This document shows, piece by piece, positions 17,527-26,717 of a stretch of 64,000 bases of DNA. This stretch comes from S015-6 sp964384945. GTDB lineage: Bacteria > Desulfobacterota > DSWW01. The stretch is from assembly GCA_964384945.1 (NCBI GenBank), contig CAYLMK010000024.1:1-64000 (forward strand), written 5' to 3'. The notes under the pieces are model-generated. The model searched no databases. It was not told where the DNA came from and was given only the letters and a program-made list of their open reading frames with translations. Every line of letters begins with the position of its first letter. Within the stretch, counting starts at the first letter, position 1. Made by a program: the position numbers and the translations under genes.

Positions 17527-18081
17527 ATGCGGCCCCAGACGGAAGAGAGCGATGAGACCCTGGCTGCCCGGGCGGAGCGGGGGGACCCAGAGGCGGTCTC
17601 CCTCCTGGTGCGGAGGCTGAGCCCCCGGCTGTACGGGTTCATCCGGAGGTACCATCCGGACCGTGACGACTGCGACGATCTTTTGCAGGAGACCTGGATC
17701 CGGGCGCTTTCGAGCCTGGACCGGTTCGACCCGCGGAAAAGGTTCTCCACGTGGGTTTTTCAAATCGCGGTCAACCTGTGCCGCGACCGGGCGCGGAGGG
17801 AGCGCACCCGCTCCGCGTTCCGGGAGAGCTTACGGGAGATGCGGAACGGCCTGCCGGCCATGACGGCCGAACGGAAGGCGGAGAGCATGCGTGCGATGCA
17901 GGCCATCGAAACGCTTCCGGCCGAGCAGAAGGAGGTGCTTCTCCTGCGCTATTACCACGGGCTCGCGGAAGCCGAGGTCGCCGAGATCCTGGGCTGCCCG
18001 AGGGGCACGGTGAAGAGCCGCCTCCACCAGGCGGTCAAGGCCGTCCGGGGCAGCCTCAGGGTGAAACCCGCGGGGGACTGA
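17527..18081 (+). CDS. ECF-family RNA polymerase sigma factor
   Basis: A 184-residue alternative sigma factor. Region 2 (about 20-90) has RYHPDRDDCDDLLQETWIRA and FSTWVFQIAVNLCRDRARR. Region 4 (about 125-178) has LPAEQKEVLLLRYYHGLAEAE and CPRGTVKSRLHQAVKAVR. It lacks a C-terminal extension. It lies between a PspC-type gene and a zinc-finger anti-sigma gene whose start is 3 bases past its stop. Sequestration by that protein is the likely control. Presumed response: cell-envelope stress, from the PspC neighbours. Confidence 0.93.
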   Translation: MRPQTEESDETLAARAERGDPEAVSLLVRRLSPRLYGFIRRYHPDRDDCDDLLQETWIRALSSLDRFDPRKRFSTWVFQIAVNLCRDRARRERTRSAFRESLREMRNGLPAMTAERKAESMRAMQAIETLPAEQKEVLLLRYYHGLAEAEVAEILGCPRGTVKSRLHQAVKAVRGSLRVKPAGD

Positions 18082-18084
18082 GCC

Positions 18085-18612
18085 TTGGAGAGGAGCCGGA
18101 ACAGACTGGACTGTTCGGACTGCGAACAGAGGATTCTGGGCGCGCAATCCCCGACCCATGCCCTGGCAGATTCGGGCGTATCGGATCACATCGCCGCCTG
18201 CGCAGATTGCAGGGAGCTTTACGAAGGGCTGGCGGAAATCGGGCCCGCCCTGGACCGATACCGGTTTCCGGAGCCCACGGAGGCGCTCCTGGAAAAGGTG
18301 GTGGGCCGCGCCCTGCAGATCCACGCCGCAAGACCGTCTCCGGCGAGGGTCCCGGTCCGAGCGGGCGTGTTCCGCCTGCTCCTGGCCGGCCTCGTCTCCC
18401 TGCCGATGGTGGTCCTGATCAACGCCCTGATCGGGTGGGCCCTGTACGAGGCGGCCGTATCGTTTCTTCCCAGGACGATCGCCCTCTACTGCGTAGGCCT
18501 GTTCGCGGTGTGGGCCTCCATGGCCGTTTCTCTGGGTTATGCGAGCCTCCCCCTGATGAGCGCTATCGTGAGCAGGCCCTCCGGCCTGCCAGACGGCACG
18601 GACCGACCCTGA
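18085..18612 (+). CDS. Zinc-finger membrane anti-sigma factor
   Basis: A 175-residue protein starting at TTG, 3 bases after the sigma gene. The N-terminal ZAS-type motif is HIAACADC (His35, Cys39, Cys42), with earlier CSDC (10-13). Then follow a helical linker and two membrane helices (about 93-115 and 125-150). This arrangement is the standard partner of ECF sigma factors: the cytosolic zinc finger binds the sigma factor and is released on a membrane signal. The tail after the second helix is short, so periplasmic sensing may need a partner such as the adjacent PspC proteins. Confidence 0.82.
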   Translation: MERSRNRLDCSDCEQRILGAQSPTHALADSGVSDHIAACADCRELYEGLAEIGPALDRYRFPEPTEALLEKVVGRALQIHAARPSPARVPVRAGVFRLLLAGLVSLPMVVLINALIGWALYEAAVSFLPRTIALYCVGLFAVWASMAVSLGYASLPLMSAIVSRPSGLPDGTDRP

Positions 18613-18688
18613 TCCCGCACCGGCGGGAGGGGGCCAAGATGGCGGGTCAGGCCAAGGAACCGAACAGAACGGTTGCAGAGGAGAGAAT

Positions 18689-19033
18689 ATGGCAGACCAG
18701 GCGACCCAAAGATGCCCTTACTGTGCCGAAGAGATACGGGCGGAGGCGATCAAGTGCAGGTACTGCGGCAGCCTGATCGGCCCGCTCCCGATCGCCGATG
18801 CGGTCACCCGGGCCTGGTACCGGTCCCGAAGAGACAAGATGATCGCCGGCGTGTGCATGGGACTGGCCAGACAGTTCAACGTGTCCGTCACGCTCCTACG
18901 GCTCGCCTTCATCCTGGGCACCCTCTTCGGCGGATGGGGGGTCATCGTTTACGTCACTCTCTGGTTCATCATGCCCAAGGAGCCGGCCGCCTGGTTGGAA
19001 GAGAGAGTGACGCGCGGGGACCAGGGATTCTGA
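18689..19033 (+). CDS. Zinc-ribbon PspC-domain membrane protein (copy 2)
   Basis: A 114-residue paralogue of the protein at 17021-17494. The zinc ribbon has CPYC (9-12) and CRYC (23-26). The PspC domain has KMIAGVCMGLARQFNVSVTL and a membrane segment ending LWFIMPKEP. It lacks the long charged tail of copy 1. AGAGGAGAG lies ahead of the ATG. It closes the PspC / ECF sigma / anti-sigma / PspC set. Immediately 3', on the other strand, is a broken membrane gene, so the cluster ends at a rearranged junction. Confidence 0.88.
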   Translation: MADQATQRCPYCAEEIRAEAIKCRYCGSLIGPLPIADAVTRAWYRSRRDKMIAGVCMGLARQFNVSVTLLRLAFILGTLFGGWGVIVYVTLWFIMPKEPAAWLEERVTRGDQGF

Positions 19034-19059
19034 GGCGAGAGGGAAAAGGGGCAAGGGGC

Positions 19060-19390
19060 GGTTGAGATTGACGCTCACAAGGAGCAGGGTGAGCAGAAAC
19101 CGCCTCCGGGTCGCCGGCTTCCAGTCGTAGCAGAAAAAGGCGGCGCAAAAGAACGGGATGTAGACCGTCACGAACACGGGCACCGCCCCCCACCAGGGAT
19201 ACAGCCAGACGAACGCCGGGGTCTTGGCCAGAAAGATCTCGATGAACGAGATCAGGGCCGCGTTCACCCCGGCAAGGAAGAGGCGGTTGTTCACGCCCCA
19301 GATCTTCTTCCGCGGGTCCTCCGGCAGGAGCTTGCACATCGCGAGCGCAATCACGGGGAACATCAGGCTGATCTCGACCCCCACCCCCGC
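19060..19390 (-). pseudogene. Fragment of the unknown membrane protein at 11714-12346
   Basis: Minus-strand translation from about 19390 reads VEISLMF, then KLLPEDPRKKIWGVNNRLF, an FIEIFLAK helix, YPWWGAVPVF, and YIPFFCAAFFCYDW. These align in order with the second half of the complete protein at 11714-12346. About the first 80 residues are missing, and no start codon with a ribosome site exists. At the 3' side the frame runs on into the antisense of the PspC gene, so the natural end is also lost. It is a remnant of a duplicated gene cut on both sides. Confidence 0.7.
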
Positions 19391-19441
19391 CTCCCTTGCC
19401 CGCAAACCTCATGCTGTCTGCGAGAATGAGCAAAAACCCTG

Positions 19442-19471
19442 TTGACACGCCGCGATGAACTCTGCTATATG
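19442..19471 (+). promoter_or_regulatory. Sigma-70 promoter of the DUF1302-DUF1329-RND cluster
   Basis: A consensus TTGACA (19442-19447) is followed after 18 bases by TATATG (19466-19471) in locally AT-rich DNA. It faces the four-gene cluster whose first start is 458 bases downstream. Confidence 0.6.
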
Positions 19472-19928
19472 AAAATGAATGACGGCGCTCCCGATAAACA
19501 ACCGTTTTAAAATACTGCTGGACCGCCGTCGTTGCGTTCCGGGCGCAACCTCCCTGAGTCCCGGTCAGCCGGCTGTGTGACGGATCCTGACTTTCGAGCG
19601 TGTGCGGAAGCGCGCTCTAAAAAGGCTGCCAAGGCGCATACCGGCAGCCTTCGCTCAAGAGGGAACGATTCCGGCTTGTATACACAGGGCACCCAGAACC
19701 GCAGAAACCAGAGGCCGCCCGTCGGGGGCCTCCCCGTTAGGCTTTCACTCCTATCGTTCGACCCGCCAGCACACCTCCTGGGCAGGCAGTTTCCGTGTGT
19801 GTATCCGAAGAACCGGCGTCTTTGTTTGTGGCAACCCGAACCGGAGGAAGGGAGAGACAGCAAGTCGCTCTAAAACCGGAAATCTGGGAAAGATCGTTTT
19901 TGAACTCCGAAAACCGAAGGGGGGAAAG
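19472..19928 (+). other. Long untranslated leader with hairpins before the DUF1302 gene
   Basis: This 457-base stretch has no convincing gene; an open frame in phase with the next gene lacks a ribosome site. It holds a hairpin AAGGCTGCC (19622-19630) / GGCAGCCTT (19643-19651) and a second GC-rich one near 19711-19733. It may be a regulated leader, but it matches no riboswitch I know. Confidence 0.4.
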
Positions 19929-21824
19929 ATGGAGATCAAGACCGCCGCAAGATCCAGGTTGTTGGTAGGGAAGCCGATCTTTCCGGTTGCGCTGGCGATA
20001 CTCATCGCCCTGAGCGTCGCCGGACCACCCGTCACGCCGCCCGCCTCGGCCATCACGGCCGACGTGGGCCCGCTCCAGGGATCCCTCGACACGACCGTCT
20101 CCGCCGGTGTCTCCGTCCGCGTGGAGGAAAGGGACCCGGCGCTCGTGGGCCAGACGAACGGCGGCCAGGCAGCCTCCGCGAACAGCGACGACGGAAACCT
20201 CAATTTCGACCAGTGGGACATCACCTCCCTCAACGTGAAGGTCCTCCACGAGGGAGAGTGGAAATGGAACAACTACTCCTTTTTCGGACGGTTCTACTAT
20301 TTTTACGATTGGGCGATCATGAACTTCGACCCCGAGTTCCGGCCCTTCACCGACCAGGCCCAGCGCCGAGCGGGCATGAACATCAAGCTGCTCGATGCAT
20401 ACCTGGCCGGCAACTGGGAAGTCCTGGGCCGGCCCGTGACGGTGAAGCTCGGCAACCAGGTGCTGAGCTGGGGCGAGAGCACCTTCATCCAGAACGGGAT
20501 CAACAGCATCAACCCCGTGGACGTGAGCGCCCTGCGGGTGGCCGGCGCGGAGCTGAAGGAGGCGCTGCTGCCGGTGCCGATGATGAGCTTCAGCACCGAC
20601 CTTGTGACAAACCTGTCCCTCGAGGGCTTCTACCAGTTCTACTGGGACAACACCGAAATCGAGCCTGCCGGCACCTTCTTCTCTTCGACCGACATTGCGA
20701 GCCCGGGCGCCTACAAGGCCATGCTCGGATTCGGGCTGGCGCCGCCATACGGCCCGACCGACAACCCGGATGCCGCCGTTGGATCCCGTCCGCCGTTCGG
20801 CAGCCAGATCCCGAGGATGGAGGACGACGAGGCGGACCACATGGGCCAGGGAGGCGTCGCCCTGCGGTACTTTGCGGACTGGCTGCGGGGCGGCACCGAG
20901 TTCGGCTTCTACTGGGAGCACATCCACAGCCGCACGCCGCTCTTGAGCGGCGTCACCGGCAACGCGCCGCCGACGGAAACGCTCGACCTGATCCTCTGGG
21001 GGCTCATCAACGGAGACTATGCGAGCGGCGGCGGGTACTTCCGGGAATTCCCGGAAGACATTGACGTCGTGGGCACGAGCATGAGCATGCAGATGCCTTA
21101 CGGGGTCGCCCTCCAGGGGGAGGTGACCGGCCGCCTGGACCAGCCGATTCAGGTCGATGACGTGGAACTGCTCCTGGGTTCGTACTCCCCTCTCGACCCC
21201 ACGCTGGTTGCGCTGCGAGGCCTGCCCGAAGGCACCGTCATCTTCGGCCGGAGCCAGCTCATCCAGGACCAGGGGCCCATCGGCTTCAATGAATACCTGC
21301 GCGGCTGGAAGCGCAAGGACATACTCCAGGCCCAGGCCACGGCGACCAAGATCTGGGGACCCACCCTCGGGACGGACCAGATCGTCTTCCTCTGCGAGGT
21401 GGGCGCTACCTGGGTCTTCGACATGGAAGACAAGAGCGTACTCCGTTACGAGGGCCCGGGAACCTTCACCAGCGGCAATCCGTTCTTCACTGCCTCGGGG
21501 GCCCAGCCCTACACCACGACGGCAGGGTTCGCCGATTCCTTCTCCTGGGGATACCGCCTTGTGAGCCGCCTGGATTTCTACAACTTCATCGGCCCGCTCA
21601 CCTTCCAGCCCGTGTTTGCATGGTCCCACGATGTGGAGGGCACCACGCCCGCGCCGATCAGCAACTTCGTCGATAGCCGCAAGATCATGACCCTGGGCCT
21701 CAACTTCGACTATCTGAACAGCATGAAGGCGGGCCTGTCGTACACGATGTATTTCGATGGAGGACAGTACAATGCGATCCACGATCGTGACTTCTTGTCC
21801 TTCAGCACGAGCCTTTCCTTCTAG
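19929..21824 (+). CDS. DUF1302 family outer-membrane beta-barrel protein
   Basis: A 631-residue exported protein. A basic start and hydrophobic signal segment (about 15-35) end near ASA. The mature part has alternating aromatic/polar strands (YSFFGRFYYFYDWAIM, LGNQVLSWGES, GFYQFYWDNTEIEP) and ends in aromatic strand patterns (LSYTMYFDGG, FLSFSTSLSF with a terminal Phe), as outer-membrane barrels do. The NQVLSWGESTF motif is characteristic of DUF1302. It heads a plus-strand set with DUF1329, a YCF48-like propeller and an MMPL/RND protein, a combination I recall from other Proteobacteria and link to transport of hydrophobic compounds. Start at ATG 19929 after GGGGAAAG. Function unproven. Confidence 0.85.
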   Translation: MEIKTAARSRLLVGKPIFPVALAILIALSVAGPPVTPPASAITADVGPLQGSLDTTVSAGVSVRVEERDPALVGQTNGGQAASANSDDGNLNFDQWDITSLNVKVLHEGEWKWNNYSFFGRFYYFYDWAIMNFDPEFRPFTDQAQRRAGMNIKLLDAYLAGNWEVLGRPVTVKLGNQVLSWGESTFIQNGINSINPVDVSALRVAGAELKEALLPVPMMSFSTDLVTNLSLEGFYQFYWDNTEIEPAGTFFSSTDIASPGAYKAMLGFGLAPPYGPTDNPDAAVGSRPPFGSQIPRMEDDEADHMGQGGVALRYFADWLRGGTEFGFYWEHIHSRTPLLSGVTGNAPPTETLDLILWGLINGDYASGGGYFREFPEDIDVVGTSMSMQMPYGVALQGEVTGRLDQPIQVDDVELLLGSYSPLDPTLVALRGLPEGTVIFGRSQLIQDQGPIGFNEYLRGWKRKDILQAQATATKIWGPTLGTDQIVFLCEVGATWVFDMEDKSVLRYEGPGTFTSGNPFFTASGAQPYTTTAGFADSFSWGYRLVSRLDFYNFIGPLTFQPVFAWSHDVEGTTPAPISNFVDSRKIMTLGLNFDYLNSMKAGLSYTMYFDGGQYNAIHDRDFLSFSTSLSF

Positions 21825-21868
21825 CGCAACGAGCGTGACGGAACCCCACACGAAGAGGAGAAAGTATT

Positions 21869-23242
21869 ATGCGTAAAGCGATCACGTGGATTTTTGCTTC
21901 TGCGTTCATCCTGGCTGCTTTTGTCGCAGCCGCCCCGGTCGAGGCCAAGGTCTCGGCCGAGGAGGCCAAGAAGCTCACGGACGGAACGCTCACCCCCTTC
22001 GGGGCCGACCCCAAGGGCAACGCGGAAGGGACGATCCCGGAGTGGACCGGGGGCATCACCGAGTGGCCCGCCGGGTACAAGGAAGGGATGCGGCACATCG
22101 ACCCGTTCGCGGGTGACCAGGTCCTGTTCACGATCACTGCCGCGAACGCCTCCGAGTATGCGGACAAGCTCTCGCCGGGCCAACTCGCCATGTTCCAGCG
22201 CTACCCGAACACCTGGAAGATGAATGTCTACACGTCGCGCCGCTCCGCCTCCTACCCGAAACGCCAGTACGAGTATGCCGTGAAGAACGCCACGACGGCC
22301 GAACTGGCCGAAGGGGGCAACGGCGTGCTCAACTCTGCCGAGTCCGTCCCCTTCCCGATCCCGAAGGTGGGCCTCGAATGCATTTGGAACCACCTGCTGC
22401 GCTTCCGGAACGACACGCTCTTCCGGGAATACGCCTCGGTGGCCCCCACGCCGAGCGGCCAGTACACGGTGATCACGGTGCGGGAAAAGATCCTGATTCC
22501 CTATTCGGCACCGGGCGCGACCGTGGACACGATCGAGAACAAGCTTCTCCTTTTCCTCCAGGAGGTGACCGCCCCGGCCCGGCTGGCCGGCCAGATCCTG
22601 CTCGTCCACGAAACCCTCGACCAGGTCAAGGAGTCTCGAAAGGCCTGGACGTACAATCCCGGCCAGCGCCGGGTCCGGCTGGCGCCGAACATCGCCTACG
22701 ACAATCCGGGCACGGCATCGGACGGGCAGCGGACCTCGGACCAGCTCGACATGTTCAACGGAGCGCCCGACCGCTACGAATGGACCCTGGTCGGCAAGAA
22801 GGAAATGTACATTCCCTACAATTCGTACAAGCTTCACAGCGACACGGTAAAGATTGCCGACATCATCAAGGCGGGACACGTCAACCCGGACCTCCTGCGG
22901 TACGAACTGCACCGGGTATGGGTCGTGGAGGCCAACCTGAAAAAGGGCACAAGACACATCTATGCAAAGAGGGTCTTCTATCTCGACGAGGACACCTATT
23001 CCATCTGCGCGGCGGACAACTACGACGCCCGGCTCGAGATCTGGCGGGTCCAGGAAAACCACCAGATCAACTACTACGATATGCCGCTGGTAGGCGCCAC
23101 GATGGAGGCCGTCTACGACCTCCAGAACGGGCGGTACGTGGCCCTCGGCTTGACGAACGAGGGCCTGACGTGGAGCTTCAAGGAGAAGTTCCCCAAGGAG
23201 ATGTTCACGCCAGCCGAGGTCCGCAGGATGGGACTCCGCTAG
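21869..23242 (+). CDS. DUF1329 family periplasmic protein (LolA/LolB-like fold)
   Basis: A 457-residue exported protein with a clear signal peptide (MRKAITWIFASAFILAAFVA, cut near VEA-K). The mature start LTDGTLTPFGADPKGNAEG, followed by IPEWTGGI, is typical of DUF1329. Its C-terminal half (about 180-440) fits a half-barrel lipoprotein-carrier-like domain with many Tyr-rich strands. It begins 44 bases after the DUF1302 barrel gene, preceded by AGAGGAGAAAG. In this context it probably shuttles a lipid or other hydrophobic ligand between the barrel and the inner-membrane RND protein. That role is inferred. Confidence 0.85.
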   Translation: MRKAITWIFASAFILAAFVAAAPVEAKVSAEEAKKLTDGTLTPFGADPKGNAEGTIPEWTGGITEWPAGYKEGMRHIDPFAGDQVLFTITAANASEYADKLSPGQLAMFQRYPNTWKMNVYTSRRSASYPKRQYEYAVKNATTAELAEGGNGVLNSAESVPFPIPKVGLECIWNHLLRFRNDTLFREYASVAPTPSGQYTVITVREKILIPYSAPGATVDTIENKLLLFLQEVTAPARLAGQILLVHETLDQVKESRKAWTYNPGQRRVRLAPNIAYDNPGTASDGQRTSDQLDMFNGAPDRYEWTLVGKKEMYIPYNSYKLHSDTVKIADIIKAGHVNPDLLRYELHRVWVVEANLKKGTRHIYAKRVFYLDEDTYSICAADNYDARLEIWRVQENHQINYYDMPLVGATMEAVYDLQNGRYVALGLTNEGLTWSFKEKFPKEMFTPAEVRRMGLR

Positions 23243-23335
23243 CCGGAAGGCGTACCAGCGTCAGGAGGCCGGCCGGTGACTGGTTCCTACGCGGAAGCAG
23301 GCACCGGCCGGCCTTTCCAGGTGGAGGAGCCTCTC

Positions 23336-24346
23336 ATGAAGCGACCCGCAGGCATTGCGTTTTCGAGCCCGGCCTCTCGCCGGGTTTTCCTGGCAGCCGT
23401 CTTCCTCAGCGCTGCCGTCCTTGCGTTTTTCGCCCCTCTTTCCGTTTCCAGGGCCGAAGAACCCTCCTCGGACGCCATCGAGTGGTCCGAGACGGCGCGC
23501 CTCGCGCCCAGGTCCCTACTGCTGGATGCGGCGCAGGCGGAGGGCCGTATCTTTGCGGTCGGGGAGCGCGGACACATTCTCGTCTCCGAGGACGGCGGGG
23601 AAACCTGGGTTCAGGCCCGCGTGCCGACGCGCAGCATGCTCAACGCCGTTGCCGCGGCCGACGCGAAACGGGCCTGGGCGGTCGGCCACGACTCGGTGAT
23701 CGTCCACACGAGCGACGGCGGAACCACCTGGGAGCGCCAGCATTGGGCGCCCGAGGATGCATCCCCTCTGTTCGACGTGTGGTTCGAAGACGCAAGCCAC
23801 GGCATAGCGGTCGGGGCCTATGCCTATTTCCTGGAGACCCGCGACGGCGGAAAAACCTGGGAACTCCGCACGGTGGACGAGGAGGAGAGGCACTGGTTCA
23901 GCATCGTGCAAGGCCCGGATGGCACCCTCTTCGTTGCCGCGGAAATGGGCGTCGTATTCCGGTCCGAGGACAAGGGCGAAACATGGACGCCCCTGGAAAC
24001 TCCTTACAAGGGCAGCTTCTTCGGCGCCGCGGTGCTGAAGGACGGCGCCGTGCTGGTTTTCGGCCTGCGGGGACAGGTGTACCGATCCGCCGACCGAGGG
24101 CAGACCTGGCAGCAGACCAAGGTCGATACCACCGCCGGCCTTCAGACAGGCCTCCCGTTGGCGGACGGCACCCTGATCATCGCGGGCCTGAGCGGAACGA
24201 TCCTGTTGAGCCGGGACGGCGGAAGGACCTTCCACAATTCCAGCCGGCCCGACCGGCTGGGCATCTCCTCCCTGATCGAGACAGGCTCCAAGGGACTGCT
24301 CCTGATCGGTGAGGGCGGCATCCACCGGGTCGACCACTTCAAGTAG
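23336..24346 (+). CDS. YCF48/BNR-repeat beta-propeller protein, exported
   Basis: A 336-residue protein with a signal peptide (hydrophobic about 17-35, cut after SRA). The mature part is a propeller with six Asp-box-type repeats, such as SEDGGETW, SDGGTTW, RDGGKTW, SEDKGETW, SADRGQTW and SRDGGRTF. These match the YCF48 photosystem-assembly-like family, which in non-phototrophs accompanies DUF1302/DUF1329/RND genes. It likely acts as a periplasmic scaffold or adaptor for the transporter. GTGGAGGAG precedes the ATG. Same-strand spacing to its neighbours is 93 and 46 bases. Confidence 0.87.
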   Translation: MKRPAGIAFSSPASRRVFLAAVFLSAAVLAFFAPLSVSRAEEPSSDAIEWSETARLAPRSLLLDAAQAEGRIFAVGERGHILVSEDGGETWVQARVPTRSMLNAVAAADAKRAWAVGHDSVIVHTSDGGTTWERQHWAPEDASPLFDVWFEDASHGIAVGAYAYFLETRDGGKTWELRTVDEEERHWFSIVQGPDGTLFVAAEMGVVFRSEDKGETWTPLETPYKGSFFGAAVLKDGAVLVFGLRGQVYRSADRGQTWQQTKVDTTAGLQTGLPLADGTLIIAGLSGTILLSRDGGRTFHNSSRPDRLGISSLIETGSKGLLLIGEGGIHRVDHFK

Positions 24347-24392
24347 AAAGACCCTTCCACTCACTCCATACAGATCGCTTGGGCGGGGAACC

Positions 24393-26717
24393 ATGAGGGA
24401 AAAAGCAGTCGCCGCAATCGAAGGGATCCTATTTGCCCACAGAAAGCTGGTGCTCCTTGTATTCGGCCTGGTCACCCTCGTCATGTGCTACGAGGTGACG
24501 CAGATCAAGATCGACGCCGGGTTCGAGAAGCTCCTGCCGCTCAAACATCCTTACATGAAGACCTTCCTGCAGTACCGGGAGGAGTTCGGGGGCGCCAACC
24601 GCCTCCTGATCGCGGCCCGGACGAAGAAGGAGGGGGGCGATATCTTCACGCCCGAATTCTTCAAGATGTTCGAGCAGGTCACCAACGAGGTCTTCTTCCT
24701 GCCGGGCGTGAACAAGAGCACTGTGCAATCCATCTACACGCCCAATGTCCGCTTCACCGAGATCGTGGAGGGCGGGTTCGCCGGGGGCAACGTGATCCCC
24801 GCGGAGTTCCGGCCCACCCCCGAATGGCTGGAGCGTGTCCGCGAGAACATCCTGAAGGCGGGGATCGTGGGGCGGCTCGTGGCCAACGATTTCACCGCCG
24901 CCATGGTGAGCGCGCAGCTCGTCGAGATCGACCCGAAAACGGGCGAGAAGCTCGACTACATCCAGGTCGCGCGACAGCTCGAGACGAACATCCGCGACAG
25001 GTTCGAGAACGAGGATGTGGACATTCATATCATCGGTTTCGCGAAGATGATCGGAGACATCGCGGACGGCGCCGCCGGCGTGGTGATGTTCTTCGGCGTG
25101 GCCTTCCTCGTCACCTGGGCCCTGGTCTTCATCTTCACGCGCTCGCAACGGCTCACGCTTCTGGCGCTCACGTGCTCGGTGGTCGCGGTGATCTGGGCCC
25201 TCGGACTGCTCCGGCTCGTCGGCTTCGGGATCGATCCCATGTCCATCCTGGTACCCTTTCTCGTCTTCGCCATCGGGGTGTCCCACGGCGTGCAGATGGT
25301 CAACGGCGTCTCCTCCGAGATCCAGGAGGGCGCGGACATCCTGGGCGCGGCGCGAGGGGCCTTCCGGCGCCTGGTGATCCCGGGCGGGGTGGCCCTGATC
25401 ACGGACGGCATCGGGTTCCTGACGATCCTGTTCATCCAGATCCGGATGATCCAGGAGCTGGCTCTGACCGCGGCCCTGGGCGTGCTGGTGATCATCCTGA
25501 CGAACCTGATCCTGCTTCCGGTCCTGCTGTCGTTCATGAACATCGGGGACAAGTACCGGCAGCGGATGGTCCGGGCTGCGGAACTCAGAGAGCATCTTTG
25601 GAAGATCCTCGCGCGAGTGTCGCAGAAGAAGCCGGCCCTGGTCATCATCTTCTTCTCCGCCGTCCTTCTCGCCTTCGGAGCCTACCAGGCGCCGAAGCTC
25701 GACATCGGCGACATGGAGGCGGGCGTCCCCGAGCTCAGGCAGGAATCCCGGTACAACCAGGATGCGGCCATGATCGTGAGCAAGTTCTCCATCGGCGTGG
25801 ACATCCTGACGGCGATCGCCGAGACGATTCCCAACGGCTGTATCGAGTACGACGTCATGGCCGAGATCGACCGCTTCCAGTGGACGGTAGCCAACGTTCC
25901 GGGCGTGCAGTCCACGATCTCCATGCCCCAGGTGGTCAAGGTGATCAACGCCGGCTGGAACGAGGGAAACCTCAAGTGGAGGGTCCTGCCCCGCAAGTCG
26001 GTCACCATGGTGCAATCGGTCACGCCGATCGAAACATCCACCGGGCTGCTCAACGGCAATTGCAGCGCCATGCCGGTCATGATCTTCACCGAGGACCACA
26101 AGGCCGGGACGATCAACCGCATCATCGACGTCATCGAGGACTTCGCGGCGAAGAGCAATTCGGAGCGTCACACGTTCCGCCTCGCCACGGGCAACGTGGG
26201 CGTGATGGCGGCCACGAACCAGGTGGTGTCGGCCACGCAATTGCCCATCCTGCTCTGGGTCTGGGCGGCCGTGATCGTTCTCTGCCTGATCACCTTCCGG
26301 TCGATCCGGGTCGTCCTTTGCATCATCGTTCCCCTGGGCATCGTATCGATTCTCTGCAACGCACTGATGAGCCTCATGAGCATCGGGCTCAAGGTGAACA
26401 CCCTGCCCGTGGCCGCCCTGGGCGTGGGAATCGGCGTGGACTACGGAATTTACATCTTCAGCCGCCTGCTCAGTTCGATGGAAGAGGGAGCGAGCCTGCC
26501 GGAGGCCTACATCCGGACCCTGCGCACCACGGGCGCCGCCGTGCTCGTGACGGGCCTGACGCTGGCCATCGGTGTGAGCACATGGATCTTCTCGGCCCTG
26601 AAGTTCCAGGCGGACATGGGTCTCCTGCTCTCCTTCATGTTTCTCGGGAACATGCTGGGCGCCCTGCTTCTTCTGCCCTCGCTGGCCTATTTCATCATCC
26701 GGGAAAAGAAGAGCTGA
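24393..26717 (+). CDS. RND superfamily MMPL-type transporter
   Basis: A 774-residue inner-membrane protein with the RND layout: one helix (15-35), a large periplasmic loop (to about 220), a five-helix block (about 225-400), a second loop (about 430-620) and a final five-helix block. The last block carries GVGIGVDYGIYIFSRL, with the Asp expected for proton coupling. The first block has the parallel FAIGVSHGVQMVNG, where the Asp is replaced. Such single-subunit MMPL proteins move hydrophobic molecules (hopanoids, mycolates, sterols). It is the fourth gene of the DUF1302/DUF1329/YCF48 set. The start at 24393 is chosen by the helix position. Confidence 0.92.
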   Translation: MREKAVAAIEGILFAHRKLVLLVFGLVTLVMCYEVTQIKIDAGFEKLLPLKHPYMKTFLQYREEFGGANRLLIAARTKKEGGDIFTPEFFKMFEQVTNEVFFLPGVNKSTVQSIYTPNVRFTEIVEGGFAGGNVIPAEFRPTPEWLERVRENILKAGIVGRLVANDFTAAMVSAQLVEIDPKTGEKLDYIQVARQLETNIRDRFENEDVDIHIIGFAKMIGDIADGAAGVVMFFGVAFLVTWALVFIFTRSQRLTLLALTCSVVAVIWALGLLRLVGFGIDPMSILVPFLVFAIGVSHGVQMVNGVSSEIQEGADILGAARGAFRRLVIPGGVALITDGIGFLTILFIQIRMIQELALTAALGVLVIILTNLILLPVLLSFMNIGDKYRQRMVRAAELREHLWKILARVSQKKPALVIIFFSAVLLAFGAYQAPKLDIGDMEAGVPELRQESRYNQDAAMIVSKFSIGVDILTAIAETIPNGCIEYDVMAEIDRFQWTVANVPGVQSTISMPQVVKVINAGWNEGNLKWRVLPRKSVTMVQSVTPIETSTGLLNGNCSAMPVMIFTEDHKAGTINRIIDVIEDFAAKSNSERHTFRLATGNVGVMAATNQVVSATQLPILLWVWAAVIVLCLITFRSIRVVLCIIVPLGIVSILCNALMSLMSIGLKVNTLPVAALGVGIGVDYGIYIFSRLLSSMEEGASLPEAYIRTLRTTGAAVLVTGLTLAIGVSTWIFSALKFQADMGLLLSFMFLGNMLGALLLLPSLAYFIIREKKS

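Noticed and set aside
19737..21851. A 704-codon minus-strand frame opposite the DUF1302 gene
   Set aside because: No start site or domain; the plus strand encodes a signal peptide and barrel.
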